The notes beneath the pieces are model-generated. The model did no database searches. It saw only the letters and a list, made by a program, of their open reading frames with translations, and had not been told where the DNA came from. From Streptomyces diastaticus subsp. diastaticus (GTDB lineage: Bacteria; Actinomycetota; Actinomycetes; Streptomycetales; Streptomycetaceae), in NCBI RefSeq assembly GCF_011170125.1, contig NZ_BLLN01000005.1, positions 2,356,001 through 2,420,000 on the forward strand: a stretch of 64,000 nucleotides of DNA, written 5' to 3'. Below, piece by piece: positions 30,935 through 39,918 of the stretch (position 1 is its first letter; each line of letters opens with the position of its first letter). The position numbers were made by a program, and so were the translations under genes.

Positions 30935-33099
30935 GCGACGGGCCTCCGCTCGGGCTCGGCCGGGCGGACGCCGGCCGGGGCGGCCACGCCGGGCATCTCG
31001 ACGACGCCGGTCCGCCGGAGCTTCTGCCAGCGCAGGCGGCCGCCGGTGAGGGCGGTGATCCAGGACTGGAGCAGCACGACGTACATCAGTTGCCGGTAGA
31101 GGATCTGCTGGAGCGGCAGGGAGACGAGGTGGGTCATGCGTTCCTTGTCGAGCCGGAAGGCGTAGGCGGCGCAGACCGCCTGGATCGCGAGGACGCCGAG
31201 CCAGGCGAGGACGGTCTTGCCGGTGTCGCCGAAGACCAGGCCGTAGAGGAGGAAGACGTCGATCAGCGGGGCCAGCAGCGGCGCGAGGACCATGAAGAGG
31301 GAGACGAGCGGCAGGCCGACGCGGCCGAAGCGGCCCGAGGGTCCCTTCTCGAACAGGGCGCGGCGGTGCTTCCAGATGGCCTGCATGGTGCCGTAGCTCC
31401 AGCGGTAGCGCTGCGACCAGAGTTGCTGGACGGACTCGGGGGCCTCGGTCCAGGCGCGGGCGTTCTCCGCGTAGACGACCTTCCAGCCGTCGCGGTGCAG
31501 GGCCATGGTGACGTCGGTGTCCTCGGCGAGGGTGTCCTCGCTCATGCCGCCGATCCGCTCCAGGGCGCTGCGGCGGAAGGCACCGACCGCGCCGGGGATG
31601 GTCGGCATGCAGCCGAGCACGTCGTACATGCGCCGGTCGAGGTTGAAGCCCATCACGTACTCGATGTGCTGCCAGGCGCCGATGAGGGTGTCGCGGTTGC
31701 CGACCTTGGCGTTGCCGGCGACGGCGCCGACCCTCGGGTCGCCGAAGGGCTGCACCAGTTCGCGGACGGTGGCGGCCTCGAAGACGGTGTCGCCGTCCAT
31801 CATCACGATGAGGTCGTGGCTGGCGTTGGCGAGTCCCCGGTTCAGGGCGGCGGGTTTGCCGGCGTTCTGCTGCCGGACGACGCGGACGTTGGGTATGCGC
31901 AGGTCCTCGACGATGCGGGCGGTGCCGTCGCTGGAGCCGTCGTCGATGACGATGACCTCGACCGGATGGTCGCTGGCGGTCAGTGAGGTCACCGTGTTGA
32001 CGATGCATTTCGCCTCGTTGTAGGCGGGCACCAGCACGGTGACCGGTTCGGTGACCGGCGGCCCCCAGCGGAACCTCCGCGAGCGCACCTTCCGGGCGTG
32101 GAGGAAGGAGAGCAGGAGCATCAGCCCGAAGCGGGCGAAGACGAGGACGCCGATGACGGCGAGACCGGCCACCAGGACCCCGGTGACGTGCCCGGAGATG
32201 CCGACCGCCCAGACCCAGGCCACGCCCTGCCAGCGGGCGGCGCCGGTGACGGGGGTGTGGGCGCTGGGCGCGTCCAGTGCCTCGGTGAGGTTGGTGAACT
32301 GGTAGCCCTTCTCCTTCAGCGACGGCAGGAACCGGTCGAGGGCCTCGACGGTCTGCGAGCGGTCGCCGCCGGAGTCGTGCATGAGGACGATGGCGCCCTC
32401 GCCGCCGCGCGGGGTGGCGCGGCGGATGATCTCGTCGGCGCCGGGACGCTTCCAGTCCTCACTGTCGGTGTTGTTGACGACGGTCAGGTAGCCGAGCGAG
32501 CCGATGTACTCGGTGACGGGCCAGGACTTGTTGTCCATGGCGTTGGCGAAGGAGGAGTACGGCGGCCGGAACAGCGAGGTGCGCACCCCGGCGGCCCCGG
32601 CCAGGGCCAGCTGGTTCTGGGTCAGCTCCCAGTCGATGCGGCTCCTGGACTGGTAGGAGAGGTCGGGGTGGTTGAAGGTGTGCAGCCCCAGCTCGTGGCC
32701 CTCGTCGACCATCCGCCTGACCAGGTCGGGGTGGCGGGAGGCCATCGTGCCGGTGACGAAGAAGACGCCGTGCGCGTCGTGTTCGGCGAGGACGTCGAGG
32801 ACCTTCGGGGTCCACTCCGGGTCGGGCCCGTCGTCGAAGGTGAGGACGAGCTTGTGGTCGGGGACGGAGAAGGAGGTGGGCTTGCCGTCGCGGTGGGCGA
32901 TGACCGGCCCGCCCTCGATGATCTCCTCCGGCACCTTGTCGGTGGCGGCGGGCGGCTGGACGCGGTGGTCGGCGAGTATCTCGCTGTGCACGTAGCCGCG
33001 GAGCATCAGCATGGCGCTGAGGGCGACGAGGAAGAGCGACGGCAGCAGGTACCGCAGCGGCAGTCTGCGCCGCCGCACCGCTCGGGAACGGGAAGTCAT
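30931..33099 (-). CDS. matB: Bifunctional polysaccharide deacetylase/glycosyltransferase (MatB)
   Basis: A 722-residue fusion. After a membrane anchor (about 15-35) comes a NodB deacetylase (TFDDGPDP at 87-94, HTFNHPD, RPPYSS), then membrane segments, then a family-2 processive glycosyltransferase (VLVPAYNEA, DDGSSDG, MDGD, EDTD, QRYRW). In Streptomyces the mat locus makes a PNAG-like poly-beta-1,6-GlcNAc surface polymer that holds hyphae together in pellets; MatB combines synthesis and partial de-N-acetylation. The PgaB and PgaC activities of Gram-negative bacteria are thus in one polypeptide. matA lies 12 nt upstream and the acyltransferase overlaps downstream. Confidence 0.92.
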   Translation of the reverse strand: MTSRSRAVRRRRLPLRYLLPSLFLVALSAMLMLRGYVHSEILADHRVQPPAATDKVPEEIIEGGPVIAHRDGKPTSFSVPDHKLVLTFDDGPDPEWTPKVLDVLAEHDAHGVFFVTGTMASRHPDLVRRMVDEGHELGLHTFNHPDLSYQSRSRIDWELTQNQLALAGAAGVRTSLFRPPYSSFANAMDNKSWPVTEYIGSLGYLTVVNNTDSEDWKRPGADEIIRRATPRGGEGAIVLMHDSGGDRSQTVEALDRFLPSLKEKGYQFTNLTEALDAPSAHTPVTGAARWQGVAWVWAVGISGHVTGVLVAGLAVIGVLVFARFGLMLLLSFLHARKVRSRRFRWGPPVTEPVTVLVPAYNEAKCIVNTVTSLTASDHPVEVIVIDDGSSDGTARIVEDLRIPNVRVVRQQNAGKPAALNRGLANASHDLIVMMDGDTVFEAATVRELVQPFGDPRVGAVAGNAKVGNRDTLIGAWQHIEYVMGFNLDRRMYDVLGCMPTIPGAVGAFRRSALERIGGMSEDTLAEDTDVTMALHRDGWKVVYAENARAWTEAPESVQQLWSQRYRWSYGTMQAIWKHRRALFEKGPSGRFGRVGLPLVSLFMVLAPLLAPLIDVFLLYGLVFGDTGKTVLAWLGVLAIQAVCAAYAFRLDKERMTHLVSLPLQQILYRQLMYVVLLQSWITALTGGRLRWQKLRRTGVVEMPGVAAPAGVRPAEPERRPVA

Positions 33100-33111
33100 G
33101 GTGGTGCGGCC

Positions 33112-33936
33112 TCAGGCGGCCTGGTTCTCCTCGGCCGGGGCGGTGCGCGCCAGGGTGGGGACGGGGTGCGGTGCGAAGGCGGCCGGGCGGGCCTGCGGTG
33201 CGGTGTCGCCGCCGTCGGCGGGAGGTGCCTCGGGATCGGCCGACGGGTCCGCCGGCTCCTCGGGGCTCTCCTGCGGCCGGCTCGGCTCGACGGGCGTACC
33301 GGGCGCGCCGGTCTCGGACGGCTCCGGGGACCTCGGTGCGGCCGGGGCGGTCCGGCCGGGCGCCGGGTCGGCCGGGGTGTCCGGCCGGGGCGCGGTGCCG
33401 GCCGGAAGGCCGGTGCCGTCCAGGGCGTCCTCCGCCGGGACCTCCGGTGTCTCGTTCGTCCCGGCGGCCGGAGCGGTCTCGTCGGCGGGATCGGCGGGAT
33501 CGGCCGGTGCGCCGGCGGGCTCCTCGGGGAGGCCGGGGGTGTCGACGCCGCCGGCGGGCCGGTCGGCCTCGGGGCCGGGCAGCGGCAGCCAGGGCGCGGA
33601 GGAGTTGCCGGAGAAGAGCGTGGCGACCACGACGACGGCGTAGCCGGCGAAGGCGAGGCCGCAAGCCAGCCCGAGGCGCCGCAGATGCCGGCCGCGGCGG
33701 CCGGACTCGTCGACGAAGACCGGCCCGTCGGCGGGCTCCGGCAACGGCCTCGACTGCGGCTTGGCGTGGGCGCCGCGCGGCCGGTGGGCGCCTTCCAGGT
33801 GACGGCCGATGCCGTCCATCTGGATGGTGACTTCGAACGGATCGTGAACGTGTGTGGAGGTCGGCCCGCCCTGTTCCGGCCAGGCGGCTCCGTCGTCGAT
33901 CCGGTTCACGGGTGCTTCTTCCGGTGTTACGGCCAT
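33112..33936 (-). CDS. matA: MatA-like single-pass membrane protein
   Basis: A 274-residue protein with a cytoplasmic N-terminal part (about 90 residues), one membrane helix (LGLACGLAFAGYAVVVVATLF) and an extracellular tail of about 160 residues made of Pro/Ala/Glu/Asp/Thr. Its position immediately before matB matches matA of the mycelial aggregation locus; sequence alone would only say single-pass membrane protein. Start uncertain: ATG 33936 (chosen, GGGGGAG about 12 nt upstream) or ATG 33957. The low-complexity tail may span or bind the wall. Confidence 0.7.
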   Translation of the reverse strand: MAVTPEEAPVNRIDDGAAWPEQGGPTSTHVHDPFEVTIQMDGIGRHLEGAHRPRGAHAKPQSRPLPEPADGPVFVDESGRRGRHLRRLGLACGLAFAGYAVVVVATLFSGNSSAPWLPLPGPEADRPAGGVDTPGLPEEPAGAPADPADPADETAPAAGTNETPEVPAEDALDGTGLPAGTAPRPDTPADPAPGRTAPAAPRSPEPSETGAPGTPVEPSRPQESPEEPADPSADPEAPPADGGDTAPQARPAAFAPHPVPTLARTAPAEENQAA

Positions 33937-34098
33937 GGTGCGGCGCCACTCCCCCATCGAGGTGTCCGGGCGCGCGGAACGAGGAAACCGGACGATGCCG
34001 TCGGGCCAGGCCCCCCACCCCGCCCGAGCGCCCCTCTATCACACAGAGCCCGGACCAAGAATGTAGCGCACGCCGGAATCAGAAGTAATTCCGTGGTG

Positions 34099-35061
34099 TC
34101 AGGGTTGACCCATGCTTTGACGATCGGCCTCCGGCAGCCACGAGCCGGGGGGCGCTTCGAGCCACTGTTCGTCTCGCGCGAGGGTCGCGGCGGCGGTCCG
34201 TACGGCGTCCAGCGCGGGGTGTCTGAGACCCTTGCGCCACACCAGGGAGACCGGGGAGAGCGGCACCGGGTCGGTCAGCGGGCGCAGCACGCACCCGGGC
34301 ATCGCGGGGAAGTCGACCACGGCGAGCACCGGATGCCGGTACTTCGCCATGACACGTTCGAATTCCTCGCGGCCGACGGCGAGCGGCGCGGGCGGCGAGA
34401 CGCGGATGCCCCGGCCGGCGAAGAGCTCGTGGGCCAGGCCGGTCCACTCGGGGGTGCGGGGGTTGCCCGCACCGGCGTAGACGGACTCCCCGGCGAGGGC
34501 GCCGAGCGGTACCTCGGCCCGGTCGGCGAGCGGGTGGTCCTCGGGCAGGACGACCGCCATGGGTTCGAGCCGTACGGGCTGGTGGCCGAGCTGGTCGCGC
34601 AGGGCGGGTTCGAGTCCGGCCCAGCGCCCGAAGGACGCGTCGAGGCGCCCGGCGGCGATCTCCAGGGCCGCGCCGGTCAGCCCGCTCTCGTACCGGGCCA
34701 TCACCTCCAGGTCGGGGACGAGGCGACGGGCGTGCTCCAGGACGCGTTCGAAGACGAGGCCGGGCGAGTTGACGTCGACCAGCAGCGGGCGGGCCTGCCC
34801 GAAGGCGGCCGCCAGCTCCTCGTGGGCGGCGAGCACGCGGCGGGCGTAGGGGAGAAGGCGCTCGCCGTCGGCGGTGAGTTCGACCCGGCGGGTGGAACGG
34901 AGCAGCAGCTCGGTGCCGAGTTCCGCCTCCAGCCGCCGCACGTCGCGGCTGAGGGCCTGCTGGGCGACGTAGAGGCGGGCGGCGGCCCGGGTGAAGTGGA
35001 GTTCCTCGGCGACGGCCAGGAAGGCGCGCAACAGGCGCGGCGCGGGCTCGGGTGGCGACAT
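34099..35061 (-). CDS. LysR-family transcriptional regulator
   Basis: A 320-residue LysR protein: winged HTH in residues 6-65 (LLRAFLAVAEELHFTRAAARL..QQALSRDVRRLEAELGTELLLR) and a periplasmic-binding-like effector domain thereafter (LLVDVNSPGLVFERVLE). It is divergent from an MFS exporter gene with an 83-bp gap, the classic layout for a LysR protein controlling its neighbour. Effector unknown. Confidence 0.92.
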   Translation of the reverse strand: MSPPEPAPRLLRAFLAVAEELHFTRAAARLYVAQQALSRDVRRLEAELGTELLLRSTRRVELTADGERLLPYARRVLAAHEELAAAFGQARPLLVDVNSPGLVFERVLEHARRLVPDLEVMARYESGLTGAALEIAAGRLDASFGRWAGLEPALRDQLGHQPVRLEPMAVVLPEDHPLADRAEVPLGALAGESVYAGAGNPRTPEWTGLAHELFAGRGIRVSPPAPLAVGREEFERVMAKYRHPVLAVVDFPAMPGCVLRPLTDPVPLSPVSLVWRKGLRHPALDAVRTAAATLARDEQWLEAPPGSWLPEADRQSMGQP

Positions 35062-35144
35062 CCGGCGAACTTACAACGAAAGTGCGTGAACGGGCGCGGC
35101 TCAGGTGTTGGACCCCCGCACCCGCCCCGCCGCAGACTCCTGCC

Positions 35145-36596
35145 ATGCCCTCCCTCCCCGCGCTCCGGCGCCGCCCCGCCCTGCCCGCCTCCACCACCCG
35201 GTGCGCCGTCTCCGGCCACACCCTGGTCCTCGCCGCTCCGCCCAGGCCGCCGGAATCGGGTCCCCCCGGCCCACCGCCCCCACGCCGGCCGCGACGGGGC
35301 CCCGGCCCGCCGGGGCACCGGGCCCGCCGCCCGGACGCCTCCGGCCCCGGGGCACCGGAGTCCGGGCGCCCCTCCTACCCGGCCCTGCTGCGCCTCCCCG
35401 GCGCCGCCGCCTTCACCCTCGGCGGACTGCTGGCGCGGCTGCCCGCGGGGATGTTCTCGGTCAGCGCGGTCCTGATGATCGCCGCCTCCCGTGGCTCGTA
35501 CGCGCTGGCCGGCGCCGTCACCGCGACCGGACTGGCCGCCACCGCGCTGGTCGCCCCGTGGACGGCCCGCCTCGTCGACCGGTACGGCCAGCGCCGCGTC
35601 GCCCGGCCCGCCGCCGCACTGGCCGCCTGCGGCGCCCTCGCGCTGGTGGCCTGCGTCCACCTCGGCGCTCCGGCCTGGACCCTCTTCGCGGCGTACGCGG
35701 CGACCGCCACCGTCCCGAACGCCGGAGCGATGGCCCGCGCCCGCTGGCAGGCCCTGCTCGGTGAGGACCCGGCCCGCAGGCACACCGCGAACTCCCTCGA
35801 GCAGGCGGTCGACGAGGTCTGCTTCATGGTCGGGCCCGCGCTCGCCGCCGTCCTGTGCACCTCGCTGTTCCCGGAGGCCGGCACCCTGACGGGGGTGGCA
35901 CTGCTGGTCGGCGGCATCACCCTGTTCACCGCCCAGCGGGCCACCGAGCCCCGTCCGCACCCGCGCTCCGCCACGGGCCCGGCCGTCCCGCTCCGGCAGC
36001 CCGGCACCGCCCCGCTGCTCGCCGTCTTCCTCGCCACCGGGGTCGTCTTCGGCACCCTGGAGGTCACCACCCTCGCGTTCGCCGACGCGGCAGGCCACGC
36101 CGCGGCGGGCGGCCTGATCGTCGGCCTCCAGGCGGCGGGATCCTGCGTGGCCGGCCTGGTCTACGGGGCCCGCGCCCCGCTCGCCCCGCCCGCGGCCCGG
36201 CTGCCGGCGCTGCTGGCCCTGCTCGCCGGCGCCCTCGCCCTGCCCGCACTGGCCGCCACCACCGGCTCACCCACCGCGCTCGCCCCGGCGGTCCTGTGCG
36301 CGGGGACGGCCACCGCCCCGGTCATGATCACCGCGATGACCCTGGTCCAGCACCGCACCCCGCCGGCCCGCCTCAACGAGGGCCTCACCCTGGCCGTCAC
36401 CGCCATCCTCACCGGCATAGCCCTGGGCTCCGCCCTCTCCGGCCCCCTGGCCGACCACTTCCCGCCCGGCACCGGCTACCTCCTCGCCCTCACCGCCGCC
36501 GGCTCGGCCGTCCCCCTCGCCAGGCTCCGCACCCTCCCGGCCCCTTCGGACCCCGTCCGGGCCGACGGTCTTCCCGCCGGCCCGTCCGGCGGCTGA
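35145..36596 (+). CDS. MFS transporter
   Basis: A 483-residue major-facilitator protein with about 12 membrane helices starting at AAAFTLGGLLARLPAGMFSV and the loop-2/3 signature LVDRYGQRRVARP. It resembles Streptomyces drug-efflux-type MFS proteins. The first 85 residues are Pro/Arg/Gly-rich and unlike any MFS N-terminus, yet no other start codon lies in frame before the first helix. There is also no ribosome binding site at the ATG. Either the extension is real, or a frameshift hides the true start. Probably regulated by the divergent LysR. Confidence 0.82.
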   Translation: MPSLPALRRRPALPASTTRCAVSGHTLVLAAPPRPPESGPPGPPPPRRPRRGPGPPGHRARRPDASGPGAPESGRPSYPALLRLPGAAAFTLGGLLARLPAGMFSVSAVLMIAASRGSYALAGAVTATGLAATALVAPWTARLVDRYGQRRVARPAAALAACGALALVACVHLGAPAWTLFAAYAATATVPNAGAMARARWQALLGEDPARRHTANSLEQAVDEVCFMVGPALAAVLCTSLFPEAGTLTGVALLVGGITLFTAQRATEPRPHPRSATGPAVPLRQPGTAPLLAVFLATGVVFGTLEVTTLAFADAAGHAAAGGLIVGLQAAGSCVAGLVYGARAPLAPPAARLPALLALLAGALALPALAATTGSPTALAPAVLCAGTATAPVMITAMTLVQHRTPPARLNEGLTLAVTAILTGIALGSALSGPLADHFPPGTGYLLALTAAGSAVPLARLRTLPAPSDPVRADGLPAGPSGG

Positions 36597-36673
36597 GGAC
36601 TCCGGCGGTCCGAGAACACCCGGGCCCACCGGACGGCCTCGGTTCCGCGGGCGGGAGGGGGCCGGAAACACGA

Positions 36674-36705
36674 CGAAGCCCCCGGTCCGAGGACCGGGGG
36701 CTTCG
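36674..36705. terminator. tmRNA/MFS bidirectional terminator
   Basis: CGAAGCCCCCGGTCC-GA-GGACCGGGGGCTTCG is a perfect stem lying between the 3' end of ssrA (- strand) and the MFS stop (+ strand). Confidence 0.85.
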
Positions 36706-36720
36706 CCTACATGGGAATTG

Positions 36721-37106
36721 TGGAGATGGCGGGAATCGAACCCGCGTCCAACGGTGCGGAACCAGGGCTTCTCCGAGTGCAGTTCGCTGCGATTTTCTCG
36801 GCCCCGGAGATCACGCGAACAAGTCTCCGACGGGCTCAGTCACTGTTTGGTTTCCCACCAGGCCCCGTGACCGGGTCTAGTGGTTTAGTCCCCTAGCTGA
36901 TGCCAGGATCCGGGTCGGGAACAGCCCCGGGCTGACACTCCGCAGAGTCTTCGCGGCTACCTGAGATCAGGCAGCGAGAGCGAAGGCGGAGGAATCGCGC
37001 TTGGTGTTGGCGATTATTTTTTGCGACACGTGGTTTACGAGATCATTGCCGCTTCCTCGACTCGCTTCCCCTGCTTCGACATCCGCTGTCGAAACCGATC
37101 ATCCCC
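36721..37106 (-). ncRNA. ssrA: tmRNA (transfer-messenger RNA)
   Basis: The - strand begins GGGGATGATCGGTTTCGAC and ends GGGTTCGATTCCCGCCATCTCCA, giving the alanine-tRNA-like acceptor stem (GGGGATG with CATCTCC) and T-arm. The resume-codon reading frame GCC AAC ACC AAG CGC ... TGA encodes the tag ANTKRDSSAFALAA, ending in the ALAA recognised by Clp proteases. The 3' CCA is not encoded. With SmpB, encoded just upstream on the same strand, it rescues ribosomes stalled on broken mRNAs and tags the products. Length about 386 nt. Confidence 0.95.
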
Positions 37107-37178
37107 ATGTGGTGTTTTCAAAGTGGACCGGTGATCAGGATTCCGGCCCGGGTCGCCCCGTCCTGCGGGACATCTCCC

Positions 37179-37208
37179 ATCGTACGTGACCAACGCACGA
37201 CCGTGCCA
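37179..37208 (-). promoter_or_regulatory. Candidate ssrA promoter
   Basis: On the - strand TGGCAC (37203-37208) and TACGAT (37179-37184) with an 18-bp spacer. The transcript would start near 37171 and be trimmed at the tmRNA 5' end by RNase P. Confidence 0.4.
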
Positions 37209-37240
37209 GCCTGTTCCCGACGGCCCGGCCGGCGGGCGGA

Positions 37241-37720
37241 TCAGGCGCGCTGCTGGCGGCGGACCGCCGAGATGGCGCGCTCGGTCTCGCGACGGTCCTG
37301 CTTCTCGCGCAGGGTCTGCCGCTTGTCGTACTCCTTCTTGCCCTTGGCCAGCGCGATCTCGATCTTGGCGCGGCCGTCCTTGAAGTACAGGGCGAGCGGC
37401 ACGATGGTGTGGCCGGTCTCCTGGGACTTCGACTCCAGCTTGTCGATCTCCTCCCGGTGCAGCAGCAGCTTGCGCTTGCGGCGCGCCGAGTGGTTGGTCC
37501 AGGTCCCCTGGCTGTACTCGGGGACGTGGACGTTGTGCAGCCACGCCTCGTGCCCGTCGAGCTGGACGAAGCCGTCGGCGAGGGAGGCCCGGCCCTGTCG
37601 CAGCGACTTCACCTCGGTACCGGTGAGGACCAGTCCGGCCTCGTAGGTGTCGATGATGAGGTAGTCGTGGCGCGCCTTCTTGTTCTGGGCGATGAGCTTG
37701 CGCCCTTTTTCCTTAGCCAT
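37241..37720 (-). CDS. smpB: SsrA-binding protein SmpB
   Basis: A 159-residue Smp[33 protein letters not shown] is the hallmark N-terminus, VPEYSQGTW and [24 protein letters not shown] complete the OB fold, and the basic tail ([22 protein letters not shown]) enters the ribosomal mRNA channel. It works with the tmRNA encoded 134 bp downstream. ATG with GGCGGGA upstream. Confidence 0.97.
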   Translation of the reverse strand: MAKEKGRKLIAQNKKARHDYLIIDTYEAGLVLTGTEVKSLRQGRASLADGFVQLDGHEAWLHNVHVPEYSQGTWTNHSARRKRKLLLHREEIDKLESKSQETGHTIVPLALYFKDGRAKIEIALAKGKKEYDKRQTLREKQDRRETERAISAVRRQQRA

Positions 37721-37738
37721 AGTCCCGCCATCTTCGCA

Positions 37739-38905
37739 TCAGGAGGGGGACCCGAGGCCACTCAATACCGTCTCGGCCCGCTCGGAGGCGTCCCCCGCCC
37801 CGGCGTCCAGGTCGGGGGTGAGGCCGCGCCCGTCGAGGCCGCGGCCGGAGGGGGTGCGGTAGTGGCCGACGGTCAGCTCGGCGACGGAGCCGCCGGGCAG
37901 CCGGGTCGGCATCTGCACGGACCCCTTGCCGTAGGTGCGGCTGCCGACGACCACCGCGCGGCCCCGGTCCTGGAGCGCCCCGGCCAGCAGCTCGGCGGCG
38001 CTCATGGTGGCGCCGTCGACCAGCACCACCACGGGGCGCCCGGTGTCGCCGCCGGGGCGGGCGTGCAGGGCGCGCGGCTCGCCGCGTACGTCGTAGGTGG
38101 CGACGAGGCCCCCGTCGAGGAGGGCGGAGGCGGCGGTGACGGCCTCGCTGACCAGGCCGCCGGAGTTGCCGCGCAGGTCCAGGACGAGGCCGGCCCGGGC
38201 GGGGGCGGCGGCCAGCGCGGAGCGCACCTCGGCGCCGGAGCCCTTGGTGAAGGCCGTGACCTTGATCCGGACCGCACCGTGCGGCAGCCGGCCCACCGTG
38301 ACGGACTCGGTGTGCAGGCGGGCCCGGCTCAGCGTGTGGACACGGGCGCGGCCGGAGCGTTCGGTGGCGAGGACGACCTGGCTGCCGGGGACGGCGTCGG
38401 CGCCGCCGCGCAGCAGGCGGACCACCTCGGTGCTGGGCAGGCCGGTGACGCTGCGGCCGTCGATGGCGCGGAGCAGGTCGCCGGGGCGTATCCCGGCGCG
38501 GTCGGCGGGGCCGGACTCCTGGACACGGGCGACCTCGGCGGCGCCGTCGGCGCGGGCGCGGACGCGGAGGCCGACTCCGGTGTACCGGCCGTCGAGGGCC
38601 TGCTCGAAGGCGGCGTACTCCTCCGGATCGTAGACCGTGCCCCAGCGGTCGCCGGAACGGCTGACCGCCTCGGCGGCGGCGTCGGCGCCGGACTTGCCGT
38701 CGGCCTCGGCACGGGCGGCGGCCTCGACGACGGCGTCGTGGGCGGCGGCGGGGGCCTGGGCGGCGGCGTGGCCGGCGGCCGGGCTCTCGTCGCCGGGGAG
38801 GCCGCAGGCGAGCTGGGCGGCCGCGACACCGGTGACGACCAGGGTCAGGGCCACCGCCCCGCGGCGGCTGCCCCGGGGCCGGGAGAATGCGCTGAGACCC
38901 GACAT
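37739..38905 (-). CDS. S41-family C-terminal processing protease with PDZ domain
   Basis: A 388-residue protease: N-terminal signal/anchor (GAVALTLVVTGVAAAQLAC), PDZ domain (GRYTGVGLRVRARADG..GIRPGDLLRAIDGRSV, about 115-195) and S41 catalytic domain with the Ser in DGATMSAAEL (about residue 301) and the Lys in SRTYGKGSV (about 326). It acts outside the membrane, trimming or degrading exported proteins. The Cys after AQLA might be lipidated but the lipobox is imperfect. The ATG at 38903-38905 lies 7 nt after TAGACT and has no ribosome binding site, so the mRNA may be leaderless. It lies between smpB and ftsX. Confidence 0.92.
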   Translation of the reverse strand: MSGLSAFSRPRGSRRGAVALTLVVTGVAAAQLACGLPGDESPAAGHAAAQAPAAAHDAVVEAAARAEADGKSGADAAAEAVSRSGDRWGTVYDPEEYAAFEQALDGRYTGVGLRVRARADGAAEVARVQESGPADRAGIRPGDLLRAIDGRSVTGLPSTEVVRLLRGGADAVPGSQVVLATERSGRARVHTLSRARLHTESVTVGRLPHGAVRIKVTAFTKGSGAEVRSALAAAPARAGLVLDLRGNSGGLVSEAVTAASALLDGGLVATYDVRGEPRALHARPGGDTGRPVVVLVDGATMSAAELLAGALQDRGRAVVVGSRTYGKGSVQMPTRLPGGSVAELTVGHYRTPSGRGLDGRGLTPDLDAGAGDASERAETVLSGLGSPS

Positions 38906-38929
38906 GCGGGTGAGTCTAGGACAGCGGCA

Positions 38930-38961
38930 AGCGCCCCACGGAGGGCTCTCCGTGGGGCGCT
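38930..38961 (-). terminator. ftsEX terminator
   Basis: AGCGCCCCACGGAG-GGCT-CTCCGTGGGGCGCT is a perfect 14-bp stem starting 12 bp past the ftsX stop. Confidence 0.8.
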
Positions 38962-38973
38962 CGGGGACATCTG

Positions 38974-39891
38974 TCACACCTTCAGGTACTTGCGCAACGC
39001 GAAGAAGGCGGCGAGCGCGGGCATCAGCACGCTGGTCGCGAGGATCAGCGGGAGCTTGGTGAGGACCGCGTCCCAGCCGATGAAGTTGATGAGGTTGAGC
39101 TTCTCGGAGAGGGCCAGGCCGTTGTCGATGATGAAGTACCGGCCGAGCACCAGCATGGCGGAGGCGCCGATTCCGCCGATCAGTCCGGCGACCGCGGCCT
39201 CCATGATGAACGGCGCCTGGATGTAGAAGCCGGAAGCGCCGACCAGCCGCATGATGCCGGTCTCGCGCCGCCTGCTGAACGCCGAGACCCGCACCGTGTT
39301 GACGATCAGCATCAGCGCCACGACGAGCATCAGCGCCATCACCGCCCGCGCCGCCCAGTTCATGCCGCCGAGCATGACGAACAGGTTCTCCAGGATCCCC
39401 TTCTGGTCCTGGACGGACTGCACGCCGTCACGCCCGGCGAAGGCCGAGGCGATGACCTTGTAGTTCTCCGGGTCCTTCAGCTTGATGCGGTACGACTCCT
39501 GGAGCTGGTCGGGGGTGAGCGAGCTGGCCAGCGGCGAGTCCCCGAACTGCTCCTTGTAGTGCTTGTACGCCTCGTCGCTCGACTCGTGGACGACCTTGTC
39601 GACCGTCGGCATCTTCTTGAGGTCGGCGAGGATCTGCTTCTTCTGCTCGCCGGTGACGGCGCCCTTGGCGCAGTTGGGGTCGGTCTCGCCGTCACTCTTG
39701 TTGCACAGGAAGATGGAGACGTTGACCTTGTCGTACCAGAAGCCCTTCATCGTGTTCACCTGGTCGCTCAGCAGGAGCGAGGCACCGAACAGGGCGAGGG
39801 AGAGGGCCACGGAGACGACGACCGCGAAGGTCATCGTGAGATTGCGACGGAGACCGACGCCGATCTCCGACAGGACGAACTGGGCGCGCAT
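38974..39891 (-). CDS. ftsX: Cell-division ABC transporter permease FtsX
   Basis: A 305-residue FtsX: first helix TFAVVVSVALSLALFGASLLL, a large extracellular loop (about residues 45-170, with two Cys in FLCNKSDG..NCAKG), then three more helices ending ATSVLMPALAAFFALRKYLKV. With FtsE it controls peptidoglycan hydrolases (RipC-type in actinobacteria) at the septum or wall. It follows ftsE with a 27-nt gap on the same transcript. Confidence 0.95.
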   Translation of the reverse strand: MRAQFVLSEIGVGLRRNLTMTFAVVVSVALSLALFGASLLLSDQVNTMKGFWYDKVNVSIFLCNKSDGETDPNCAKGAVTGEQKKQILADLKKMPTVDKVVHESSDEAYKHYKEQFGDSPLASSLTPDQLQESYRIKLKDPENYKVIASAFAGRDGVQSVQDQKGILENLFVMLGGMNWAARAVMALMLVVALMLIVNTVRVSAFSRRRETGIMRLVGASGFYIQAPFIMEAAVAGLIGGIGASAMLVLGRYFIIDNGLALSEKLNLINFIGWDAVLTKLPLILATSVLMPALAAFFALRKYLKV

Positions 39892-39918
39892 GGCGTCCTT
39901 TCAGTGATCTGGGTGGTC

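Noticed and set aside
36711-36896. Short + strand ORF over the ssrA 3' end
   Set aside because: It lies within tmRNA on the opposite strand and starts in the terminator/acceptor region; a chance ORF.
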